Shown: positions 1-5,881 of the stretch, piece by piece
Layout of the letters: each line of letters begins with the position of its first letter
Numbering within the stretch: position 1 is the stretch's first letter
Source: CAZTLI01 sp964614375
GTDB lineage: Bacteria; Chloroflexota; Anaerolineae; Aggregatilineales; Phototrophicaceae
Direction: 5' to 3'
DNA: 11,066 nt
Assembly (NCBI GenBank): GCA_964614375.1
Contig: CAZTLI010000156.1
Location: 1-11,066, forward strand
Program-made: the position numbers and the translations under genes
The notes under the pieces: generated by a model
The model's database searches: none
What the model was told of the DNA's origin: nothing
What the model saw: the letters and a program-made list of their open reading frames with translations, nothing else

Positions 1-1
1 G

Positions 2-469
2 ACCACGTTCAACAGCTTCTGGGGACAATTTGGCTGGATGGGACTGCCGATGGAACAGCGCATTTATACGGTACTCACGTTGTTCACGGCGCTCATTGTC
101 ATTGGCCTGCTCATCGACATTGCCTATCGACAGCGCGCGGCGTCGGAATCACTGACCAGCGTTCAACGCAATTTATGGCTCATCATGGGCTTGACTGTCG
201 TGTTTGGTTTCATCGCCTATATCTACTACAACACCGAGTTTCAGCAATTTCAGGGGCGTTATCTGTTCCCGGCATTGATTCCCATTGGCTTATGGGCAGC
301 GATTGGTGTCGATGCGTGGCGACGACTTATTTTGCAGCTATTGCCGGAGACGCTTCCGCTGCGGCAGATTGTCTTCCACCCCTATGCAACGGTTGTCGTG
401 CTGTTTGCGCTAGCAGCGCTGGATGCGTATCTAATTCTGCGGGTGCTTCCCCCGGCGCTGAGCTATTGA
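2..469 (+). CDS. C-terminal part of a polytopic membrane protein (DUF2142 / GT-C glycosyltransferase-like)
   Basis: The reading frame is open from base 2, so the gene begins outside the window; 155 residues are visible up to the TGA at 467-469. The first visible residues include SFWGQFGWMGLP, followed by a membrane segment (residues about 21-42), a second (58-76), then QGRYLFPAL at the start of a third, and a fourth near the C-terminus. A loop with FWG(Q/R)FGW and a later QGRYLFPA are typical of DUF2142 and related GT-C type integral membrane proteins, which are thought to act in cell-surface polysaccharide or lipid glycosylation. That assignment is by motif recall, and only the C-terminal third or so is present. 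The catalytic N-terminal region is not visible, so activity cannot be judged. An internal ATG at 38 is probably not the true start, because the motif begins before it. Confidence 0.75.
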   Translation, partial: TTFNSFWGQFGWMGLPMEQRIYTVLTLFTALIVIGLLIDIAYRQRAASESLTSVQRNLWLIMGLTVVFGFIAYIYYNTEFQQFQGRYLFPALIPIGLWAAIGVDAWRRLILQLLPETLPLRQIVFHPYATVVVLFALAALDAYLILRVLPPALSY

Positions 470-496
470 TTTCACCGCAAAGCCTGCATTTTGGCA

Positions 497-502
497 TATA
501 AT
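497..502 (+). promoter_or_regulatory. Possible -10 element upstream of the Yip1-like gene
   Basis: A perfect TATAAT lies 48 bases before the ATG at 550, in the 80-base gap after the membrane protein gene. No good -35 hexamer is found 16-18 bases upstream (the bases there read roughly caccgc or accgca) and there is no extended -10 TGn. This is a plausible but weak promoter for the next gene. Confidence 0.3.
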
Positions 503-549
503 GATGTACACATCGTCACAAATAGTCATGGAAATAGAAAGGTTGACCG

Positions 550-1296
550 ATGCAGGACGATTTCAGCGACATTTATAAACCTGAAAAGCCCAAGCGCGGA
601 TTTGGCGAACACCTGAGCTGGCAAGAGGTGTGGACGCTGGTTGTCACGGATGGTTCAGTCCCGGCTTTTGACCGTATCCTGAATGACCCCAAAGCCACTG
701 CATCGCGGGCATTTCTATGGATTTTCCTGATTGCGACGTTTAGCGCCGTCATCAATTCTGTGCTCACGGTTGTACAGTGGAATGGTATGCCTGCTGTGGC
801 CTATCCATACACATTTAACCCGTCAGCAGTTTTCTTACCAATGTTACTGTGCTCCACCCTGCTAGCGGGTGCGTTGAGCATACTGGCGCTGGTCATCTCC
901 GGCGGTATTGTTCACTTAATTGCGAAAGCGTTTGGTGGCAAAGGCACATTTAGCGAGTGGCTCTATATTTACGGCGCAATCGCAGCCCCATTTATTATCA
1001 TCAGCATCATACTGGGTCTGACTTCTATCATCTTGCCAGAAGCAGCATTGGCATTTTCGTGTGTATCGCTTGTGATTGCCATTTATCAACTGATCTTACA
1101 GGGACGTGGCCTGATGGCATTGCACGCATTCACAGGTGGGCAAGCCGCAGGAACAATCGCAATCTCTATCTTCATCATGGTTGCCATGGTCTTTGTCATC
1201 GCCTTTTGCATCCTCTCATCGTTGATGGGCAGCATGATGGGTGAAATCTTCCCGCAGATTATGCTAACAATACAGGCCGGAACGCCGTTTCCGTAA
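550..1296 (+). CDS. Yip1-domain integral membrane protein
   Basis: This is a 248-residue protein. The N-terminal 50 residues are soluble and include a conserved-looking segment, WQEVWTLVVTDGSVPAFDRI. About five hydrophobic helices follow, at roughly 54-75, 97-124, 142-163, 166-185 and 203-226. The order is that of Yip1-family (PF04893) proteins in bacteria: an N-terminal tail, then a five-helix bundle containing a WLYIYGAIAAP-like turn and a late GLMALHAFTGGQA loop. The bacterial function is unknown; the eukaryotic relatives act in vesicle traffic, which should not be carried over. The start ATG follows GAAAGG at 536-541. The gene ends 15 bases from the convergent DUF1272 gene, and a 12-base palindrome (GCGATTAATCGC, 1308-1319) spans that junction. 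It appears to be a single-gene unit with its own possible -10 at 497. Confidence 0.7.
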   Translation: MQDDFSDIYKPEKPKRGFGEHLSWQEVWTLVVTDGSVPAFDRILNDPKATASRAFLWIFLIATFSAVINSVLTVVQWNGMPAVAYPYTFNPSAVFLPMLLCSTLLAGALSILALVISGGIVHLIAKAFGGKGTFSEWLYIYGAIAAPFIIISIILGLTSIILPEAALAFSCVSLVIAIYQLILQGRGLMALHAFTGGQAAGTIAISIFIMVAMVFVIAFCILSSLMGSMMGEIFPQIMLTIQAGTPFP

Positions 1297-1311
1297 TTGC
1301 GGCTTGTGCGA

Positions 1312-1500
1312 TTAATCGCGCTTGACTTTGCCCTTGCGTGGACGCCGCACCAGTTCACCGCCGCAGTTGGGGCAGATGTGCGCCATTTCCGCCGTGCAAT
1401 CGGCACAAAAGCTGCATTCATACGTACAAATATAAGCCTCGCCATCGGGTGTGAGGCTTTTTCCACACGTTTCACATTCAGGTCGCATTTCCAACGCCAT
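1312..1500 (-). CDS. DUF1272 domain cysteine-rich zinc-ribbon protein
   Basis: This is a 62-residue protein with eight cysteines at 9, 12, 25, 29, 32, 35, 43 and 46. They form pairs CETC, CTYEC, CADC and CPNC that would bind two zinc ions. The spacing, the opening LEMRPECETCGKSL and the ending CPNCGGELVRRPR match the DUF1272 family, small bacterial proteins of unknown function that are usually stand-alone. A basic tail (RKGKVKRD) follows the last pair, which could allow nucleic-acid contact, although that is inference. The start is well supported by AGGAG at 1509-1513, eight bases before the ATG. The gene is convergent with the Yip1-like gene and divergent from the GNAT gene, from which it is separated by 84 bases. 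Confidence 0.88.
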   Translation of the reverse strand: MALEMRPECETCGKSLTPDGEAYICTYECSFCADCTAEMAHICPNCGGELVRRPRKGKVKRD

Positions 1501-1584
1501 AGCAGATTCTCCTGTTAAATTTCACCTTACTGACATATCATAACCGCTGTTGACCTGCTGCCATACGCGCATGTGAGTCCAATC

Positions 1585-2106
1585 ATGACAAAAACGCCCT
1601 ATCTGATACCGCCTTCTGTGGACTATAAAGACAGTTTCCTCGCCGCGCTGCGTGAATTTCATGCGGAGGGTTATCACACCGATTGGGATTATGACGACGT
1701 AGCCGGCGATTTCGCGGGATTTGTGCAATCGCTCATCGACAGAATCGACAAACCACAGCCGAATCGCGTCCCCGAACACATCATGTGGCTGGTCGATGGC
1801 GAATACTTCATCGGGCGGGCGGGCATTCGCCACGAATTGAACGATTTCCTCAAGACCTTCGGCGGGCACATCGGTTACGACATCCGTCCGACGATGCGGC
1901 GGCGTGGTCATGGCACGTTGATTTGTAGATTGGCGCTGGATGTGGCGCGCTCACTTGGCCTGACGCGCGTGATGCTCACCTGCGACGATAGTAACATCGG
2001 CTCGGCAAAAATCATCGAAGCCAACGGCGGTGTCCTCCACAGCACCTATACGCTGGACTGGCGCGATACGCCCACCCGACAGTATTGGATCGACCTCACG
2101 CCCTAA
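1585..2106 (+). CDS. GNAT family N-acetyltransferase
   Basis: This is a 173-residue acetyl-CoA-dependent acyltransferase; the substrate is unknown. The acetyl-CoA loop (motif A) is HIGYDIRPTMRRRGHGTLI around residues 95-113, with the R-x-x-G-x-G pattern at R105, G108 and G110. Motif B is NIGSAKIIEANGG at 137-149, giving the N-x-x-S-x4-E-x-x-G pattern. The opening YLIPPSVDYKDSFLAALREF and the WLVDGEYFIGRAGIRHELND strand pair are typical of a large GNAT subgroup annotated only as acetyltransferase. The frame also allows a GTG at 1573, but neither start has a clear ribosome site. I choose the ATG at 1585 because the extra residues add nothing recognisable. The gene stands alone, divergent from DUF1272. 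Confidence 0.87.
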   Translation: MTKTPYLIPPSVDYKDSFLAALREFHAEGYHTDWDYDDVAGDFAGFVQSLIDRIDKPQPNRVPEHIMWLVDGEYFIGRAGIRHELNDFLKTFGGHIGYDIRPTMRRRGHGTLICRLALDVARSLGLTRVMLTCDDSNIGSAKIIEANGGVLHSTYTLDWRDTPTRQYWIDLTP

Positions 2107-2125
2107 TATGTCACTCCCCCCATGA

Positions 2126-2180
2126 GTAAGGGCGTCCCGGACTATAATTTAGCCATAATAGAATCATAGTCGGGGCTTAC
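2126..2180. repeat. Imperfect inverted repeat
   Basis: The left arm at 2126-2144 contains GTAAG and CCCGGACTA, and the right arm at 2167-2180 is TAGTCGGGGCTTAC. The two pair as GTAAG with CTTAC and CCC(G)GACTA with TAGTCGGG. There is one bulged G and an internal loop, and the hairpin loop is 22 bases. No T-run follows, so it is not a standard terminator. It covers a TATAAT at 2143-2148 and the beginning of the start-less open frame. Confidence 0.3.
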
Positions 2181-2327
2181 ATCTATCTTTGGATATACCT
2201 GCATCACTATGCCCCGCGCCTATTTGCTGGTGTCGATAACAAGATCAAGCGCCTAGCATCTGAGGATGAATTATTAGACGAAGAAGACGACCTCATTGTA
2301 GAAAAGCACGAAAGTAGACAACGGTAA
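2148..2327 (+). pseudogene. Small open frame without a start codon, probable gene relic or frameshifted small membrane protein
   Basis: In the 330-base gap between the GNAT and crotonase genes one frame is open for 59 codons from the TAA at 2145-2147 to the TAA at 2325-2327. Its translation looks protein-like. It has a hydrophobic stretch, IIVGAYIYLWIYLHHY, then a basic patch (NKIKRL), then a very acidic tail (SEDELLDEEDDLIVEKHE). That is the layout of a small membrane-anchored protein. No ATG, GTG or TTG occurs in this frame before or inside the hydrophobic part. An ATG at 2122 opens another frame that stops at 2167-2169, so a single frameshift would join the two. I do not recognise a family. 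The remaining gap, 2328-2436, holds only AT-rich sequence and the crotonase ribosome site GGAG at 2425-2428. Confidence 0.35.
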
Positions 2328-2436
2328 ACCGCCCTGCCCAAAGCTTCGTGGCATTACCCTATCGTCATTAAAATGTGTTACCATCAATCAAATTTCGATT
2401 CGATTAGATTACGCTTGTGCAAATGGAGCAAATTAG

Positions 2437-3207
2437 ATGGCTTACGAAAACATCCTGACCGAAATCCCGGCTGACGGCGTGGGCTTGATTCGCCTCAATC
2501 GTCCCAAAGCCCTTAATGCCCTCAGCGACCCACTCATGAACGAACTCTATGATGCGCTGAATGCCTTTGAAGCGGATGACAGCATCGGCTGCATGATTAT
2601 CACAGGCAACGAGAAGGTCTTCGCGGCGGGTGCGGACATCAAACAAATGCTGGAAACCAGTTATGTGGAGATGATGATGGGCAGCACCATCGTCTTTGAC
2701 TTCTCACGCTATAGCAAACCCATCATCGCGGCGGTATCGGGTTATGCGCTCGGTGGCGGTTGCGAAATGGCGATGCTGTGCGATATGATTGTCGCGTCGG
2801 AAACGGCAGTGTTCGGTCAGCCCGAAATTAATCTCGGTATCTTGCCCGGTGGCGGTGGCACACAACGGCTCACACGCGCCGTCGGCAAGGCATTGGCGAT
2901 GGAAATCATGCTGACAGACCGACGCCTGAGCGCGCAGGAAGCGATGCAGCATGGTCTGGTGAATAAGGTCGTCGCCCTTGAAGTCTATCTCGATGAAGCG
3001 GTCAAAATCGCGCAAAAGGTGGCGTCAAAATCGCGCGTCGCCGTCCGCCTGACCAAAGAAGCCATCAACGCCGCCCATGAACTCAGTCTGCAAGAAGGTG
3101 TGCGCTTGGAAAAACGCAATTTCTTCCTGTCCTTCGGCACAGAAGACAAACACGAAGGCATGAGCGCCTTTGTCGAAAAACGCGACGCCCAATGGAAACA
3201 CCGGTAA
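2437..3207 (+). CDS. Enoyl-CoA hydratase/isomerase (crotonase superfamily)
   Basis: This 256-residue protein has the usual length for the family. It has the crotonase start (LIRLNRPKALNALS, 18-30), the first oxyanion-hole segment FAAGADIKQM (62-71) and the second in YALGGGCEMAMLCD (103-116). E110 and E130 (in FGQPEINLGILPGGGGTQRL) sit 20 residues apart, as do the two catalytic glutamates of classical enoyl-CoA hydratase (E144 and E164 in rat), so water addition to trans-2-enoyl-CoA is likely. The physiological pathway (fatty acid, amino acid or phenylacetate type) cannot be told from sequence. A GGAG at 2425-2428 lies eight bases before the ATG. It is the first gene of the plus-strand operon, and its end overlaps the next gene by 16 bases. 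No acyl-CoA dehydrogenase or thiolase is nearby. Confidence 0.93.
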   Translation: MAYENILTEIPADGVGLIRLNRPKALNALSDPLMNELYDALNAFEADDSIGCMIITGNEKVFAAGADIKQMLETSYVEMMMGSTIVFDFSRYSKPIIAAVSGYALGGGCEMAMLCDMIVASETAVFGQPEINLGILPGGGGTQRLTRAVGKALAMEIMLTDRRLSAQEAMQHGLVNKVVALEVYLDEAVKIAQKVASKSRVAVRLTKEAINAAHELSLQEGVRLEKRNFFLSFGTEDKHEGMSAFVEKRDAQWKHR

Positions 3208-3830
3208 CACTTGAACTGCTCTATACCCATCGCATCCGGGGCGATTTATCGCTGCTGCCCCGGCTGCATACCTTCATCACCCGTTTGAAGGCCGCGCGCA
3301 ATCCCCGCCCGACTCACCGTCTGCTCGTGGATTTGGGCGAATCATGTGTCGATGAGGTCTGGCCTTGCACGGTCACAGGCGGACGTTCGACGCTGATGGT
3401 CTTCGATGCGATGGGTTATAGTGCCGCGAATGTGACGAGCATCCTCGACGCCGAAAGTCGTGATAGACTCAAAGAGAACAATATCGGCGTCGCATTGATA
3501 GATGATGACCATCCCCACACGGATAGCAAATCCGGCGTGCGGTTTGGGACTTCGCGCGGGGAATCTGACGCACCTCTGCAAATTATACTGCTGCCATCAG
3601 CACCGCTCAAATTAGTTAACAAAATCCTGTATCTACCTGCAATAGAAACCAATCAGGTCGGCAGTGTGTCTGTATCAATGGGCAATGAACCAGAACTGAT
3701 TGAATATGCCGTGCATTCGTTGCCCGCCAGTACACTACCCAATCCAACCATTGCCGCCGCTGTCGAATTTGTCGAAAGCGAAGCCCGCTATTACGAAAGC
3801 CAACAGCAGTCGAAGGAGAATTCGTCGTGA
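3192..3830 (+). CDS. Hypothetical protein resembling a degenerate 5'-nucleotidase / metallophosphoesterase N-domain
   Basis: This is a 212-residue protein with no signal peptide or membrane segment. Residues 6-32 (LELLYTHRIRGDLSLLPRLHTFI) read like the 5'-nucleotidase opening 'LLHTNDIHGHL..LARLATLI'. Residues 43-51 (RLLVDLGES) read like 'LLLDAGD', and 64-81 (GGRSTLMVFDAMGYSAANV) like the 'EALNALGYDA' helix that normally leads to GNHEF. In each place the metal ligands are changed: D-x-H becomes R-x-R, the GD aspartate becomes glutamate, and no NHE motif follows. If the resemblance is right, this is a non-catalytic member. The match is from memory of the family pattern and could be wrong. The gene overlaps the crotonase by 16 bases and the redoxin by 4, so it is translationally coupled to both. 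The C-terminal tail (ESEARYYESQQQSKENSS) is polar and probably disordered. Confidence 0.7.
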   Translation: METPVTLELLYTHRIRGDLSLLPRLHTFITRLKAARNPRPTHRLLVDLGESCVDEVWPCTVTGGRSTLMVFDAMGYSAANVTSILDAESRDRLKENNIGVALIDDDHPHTDSKSGVRFGTSRGESDAPLQIILLPSAPLKLVNKILYLPAIETNQVGSVSVSMGNEPELIEYAVHSLPASTLPNPTIAAAVEFVESEARYYESQQQSKENSS

Positions 3831-4654
3831 CCACCAACTTGCACATTGGCGATCCTTTCCCCGATGCTGAACTGCCCGACCACAACGGTCAAATCGTGCA
3901 GTTGGCGCGACTGCCACAACCCGGTGAGATGGATCATCGGTTGGGATTTCACGAAGGCTATCCACTAATTATCGTCTTCTATCGCGGCTTCTTCTGCCCG
4001 CGCGACAAGCAGCAAATGCGTCAATTGGTAGCATTTCAAGACGAACTGGCAGTCAGTTATTGTCGTATGGTCTCGATTGCTGTGCAGCCACCAATTGTAC
4101 AGGCCGCTTTCCGTGCAGGATTAGGGGCTAAATGGTCATTTTTGTGTGATGTTGAGCGCGAACTTATCAACGAAATCAACATCCTCGATACGACAGAGGG
4201 CGAATATGCCGACCCTGCCCAACCATATACCTTCGTCCTGCGACCTGATATGACCATCCACAATATGTATCCCGGCTGGTATTTCGTTGGGCGTCCAACA
4301 CTGCACGAACTGCGGCAGGATGTACGCGCTATCATGCAAACGCTACCCTACTATCCCTATAGCGCATGGGACACGCCCGAAGCCAAAAAACTGCGTATCC
4401 CGCAAAGCGAATGGGTGGACGGCGCGCCCGAATTAGGAGCAAGTGGTTTGCCTGTCGCCGAAGGCATGGTTGATCACTTCGATTTTCGCACAGGCAACGG
4501 TACTATCATCACTAGTGACGGCATCGGCATCTTTTTCAATTTCACCGCCATCCCCGGAGAAGGTTACCGCATCATCACACCGGGCACGCGCGTGCGCTTT
4601 GAAATCGTGGAAACGACATCGGGACTATCCGCCCGCAATATTCAACGCATGTAG
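3827..4654 (+). CDS. Redoxin (AhpC/TSA-like) fused to a C-terminal cold-shock-like domain
   Basis: This is a 275-residue protein. Residues about 5-175 form a peroxiredoxin-type thioredoxin fold: IGDPFPDAELPDHNGQIV opens it, and PLIIVFYRGFFCPRDKQQM (46-64) carries the probable peroxidatic Cys57. The common second cysteine of the YRGxWCPxC group is absent (CPRD), leaving only C79 and C107 as other cysteines. After a Pro-rich linker, residues 212-275 read as an OB-fold cold-shock domain. They contain GMVDHFDFRTGNGTII, like 'GTVKFFNxxKGYGFI', and GIFFNFTAIPGEGYRI, like 'VFVHFSAI..EGFR'. They end VRFEIVETTSGLSARNIQ, like 'VEFEVVEGPKGPQAANV'. RNP1 is weak because the aromatic after G is lost, while RNP2 keeps its Phe residues. 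The start is GTG at 3827, in a 4-base overlap with the previous stop, with AAGGAG at 3813-3818. Its target, protein thiols or RNA, is unknown. Confidence 0.82.
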   Translation: MTTNLHIGDPFPDAELPDHNGQIVQLARLPQPGEMDHRLGFHEGYPLIIVFYRGFFCPRDKQQMRQLVAFQDELAVSYCRMVSIAVQPPIVQAAFRAGLGAKWSFLCDVERELINEINILDTTEGEYADPAQPYTFVLRPDMTIHNMYPGWYFVGRPTLHELRQDVRAIMQTLPYYPYSAWDTPEAKKLRIPQSEWVDGAPELGASGLPVAEGMVDHFDFRTGNGTIITSDGIGIFFNFTAIPGEGYRIITPGTRVRFEIVETTSGLSARNIQRM

Positions 4655-4695
4655 ATTCTTATTCTTATTGACTTGCAAACGAGGAAAATTAGACA

Positions 4696-5697
4696 ATGAC
4701 CATCAATTGTTATGCCGCACACGAAGCCAAAGCGCCAGTCGAACCCTGGCAGTATGCCGAAGCCGACCTCGACCCGCACGGCGTCGAAATCGCCATTTCG
4801 CACTGCGGCATCTGTCACAGCGATGTCCATCTTGTGGATAACGACTGGAAATCCAGTACCTATCCCCTTGTGCCGGGTCACGAAATCATCGGCACAGTCA
4901 CGGCTATCGGCAGCGCGGTCAGTCATTTGACCATTGGGCAGCGTGTCGGCGTGGGCTGGCAGCGCACAGCATGTTTGAACTGCGAAGAGTGCATGACGGG
5001 ATTTGAACAACAATGTGACCACTCGCAGGATACATGCGTGGGCAATTACGGCGGATTTGCTGAGCGCATCCGTACTGACAGCCGTTTCGCCTTCCCGATC
5101 CCCGACGGACTCGCATCGGAAACTGCCGCGCCCCTGTTATGTGCGGGCGTGACGGTCTATTCACCCCTCAGCCGCTATGCCAAACATACGAGTCGTGTTG
5201 GCGTGATTGGTATTGGTGGATTGGGGCATCTGGCGCTGCAATTTGCCGCCAAAATGGGCTGTGAGGTAACGGCTTTTTCATCCACCGCCGCCAAAGAAGA
5301 CGAAGCCCGTCACTTCGGCGCGAGTCGGTTTGTCGCCAGTGCTGATTCAGACGCGATGAAAGGGATACGCGGGTCGCTGGATGTCATCATTTCCACCGTG
5401 ACCGCCAATCTCAAATGGTCGGATTATCTGCGGGCGCTGCGGACGAATGGCGTGCTGTGTTTTGTCGGTGTGCCGGGTGAACGGGTGAGTTTGCACGTTG
5501 GCGGCTTGATGGATAACCAGGCGAACGTGACCGCGAGTGGCATTGGCGGACGTGGAATCATGACCCAAATGCTGGATTTTGCCGCGCGCCACAACATCGT
5601 CGCCCAGACCGAAGTCCTGCCCATGGACAGCGTGAACGACGCGCTTGACCGTCTGCGCCGCAATGATGTGCGCTATCGTTTTGTGCTGACGAACTGA
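4696..5697 (+). CDS. Zinc-dependent NAD(P)-dependent alcohol dehydrogenase (cinnamyl-alcohol-dehydrogenase type MDR)
   Basis: This 333-residue medium-chain dehydrogenase interconverts alcohols and aldehydes or ketones. Catalytic zinc ligands are C37 (in HCGICHSD), H62 with E63 (PGHEIIG) and C149 (LLCAGVTVY). The structural zinc lobe has C93, C96, C99 and C107. The Rossmann turn is GIGGLGH at 172-178. The following strand ends AFSSTAAK (193-200), where S195, S196, T197 and K200 resemble the serine/lysine set that binds the 2'-phosphate in cinnamyl-type enzymes, so NADP(H) is favoured. Similar broad-range aldehyde reductases include YahK and CAD-like proteins; substrate specificity cannot be read from sequence. 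It lies 41 bases after the redoxin gene with GAGG at 4681-4684, and is probably the last gene of the operon. It converges on the minus-strand glycosyltransferase operon. Confidence 0.93.
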   Translation: MTINCYAAHEAKAPVEPWQYAEADLDPHGVEIAISHCGICHSDVHLVDNDWKSSTYPLVPGHEIIGTVTAIGSAVSHLTIGQRVGVGWQRTACLNCEECMTGFEQQCDHSQDTCVGNYGGFAERIRTDSRFAFPIPDGLASETAAPLLCAGVTVYSPLSRYAKHTSRVGVIGIGGLGHLALQFAAKMGCEVTAFSSTAAKEDEARHFGASRFVASADSDAMKGIRGSLDVIISTVTANLKWSDYLRALRTNGVLCFVGVPGERVSLHVGGLMDNQANVTASGIGGRGIMTQMLDFAARHNIVAQTEVLPMDSVNDALDRLRRNDVRYRFVLTN

Positions 5698-5878
5698 GTA
5701 GAGCATTCGCCAAACCCGGAATGCGCGCAAACTCAACGCCAGCAAAATAGACCAAAAGCGTGTCAGCTTTCAGCACTTCAGCTAAAAATACAGCCGTTGC
5801 TTTTCTGACTTGCTGACCAGCAGCGCACAAATCATCCACCAGCGTAACCACGGGCGGTTGGCTGTCTGTGTTCAACAT
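5558..5878 (-). CDS. Possible small ORF after the glycosyltransferase, partly antisense to the dehydrogenase
   Basis: A 106-codon frame starts at an ATG three bases after the glycosyltransferase stop, the spacing expected of a co-transcribed gene. The first 60 residues lie in otherwise empty DNA (5698-5878) and look protein-like, with VVTLVDDLCAAGQQVRKA followed by TLLVYFAGVEFARIPGL. Hydrophobic-VDD-x4-G vaguely recalls the PRPP loop of phosphoribosyltransferases, but the rest of that fold is missing. From 5697 downward the frame runs antisense to the dehydrogenase and becomes Arg/Cys/Ser rich, as expected for a shadow. It may be a 3'-truncated gene remnant, or chance. Its alanines are often GCT, whereas neighbouring genes favour GCG and GCC. 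No good ribosome site is seen. Confidence 0.3.
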   Translation of the reverse strand: MLNTDSQPPVVTLVDDLCAAGQQVRKATAVFLAEVLKADTLLVYFAGVEFARIPGLANALLSSSAQNDSAHHCGADGQARRSRCPWAGLRSGRRCCGARQNPAFGS

Positions 5879-5881
5879 GGA

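Noticed and set aside
1308..1319. Palindrome GCGATTAATCGC as a bidirectional terminator
   Set aside because: It is a perfect 12-base palindrome with no loop and no T-run on either side, overlapping the DUF1272 stop codon. It is too short to call a terminator.
1086..1475. 129-codon minus-strand frame overlapping Yip1 and DUF1272
   Set aside because: It is an antisense shadow of the Yip1-like gene and out of frame with DUF1272, with no family features.
2143..2148. TATAAT as a promoter in the gap before the crotonase
   Set aside because: No -35-like hexamer lies 16-18 bases upstream, and it sits inside the inverted repeat nearly 300 bases before the crotonase start.
5805..5830. Small hairpin (GCTG/CAGC) between the convergent operons as a terminator
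   Set aside because: The four-base stem without a T-run is not enough.
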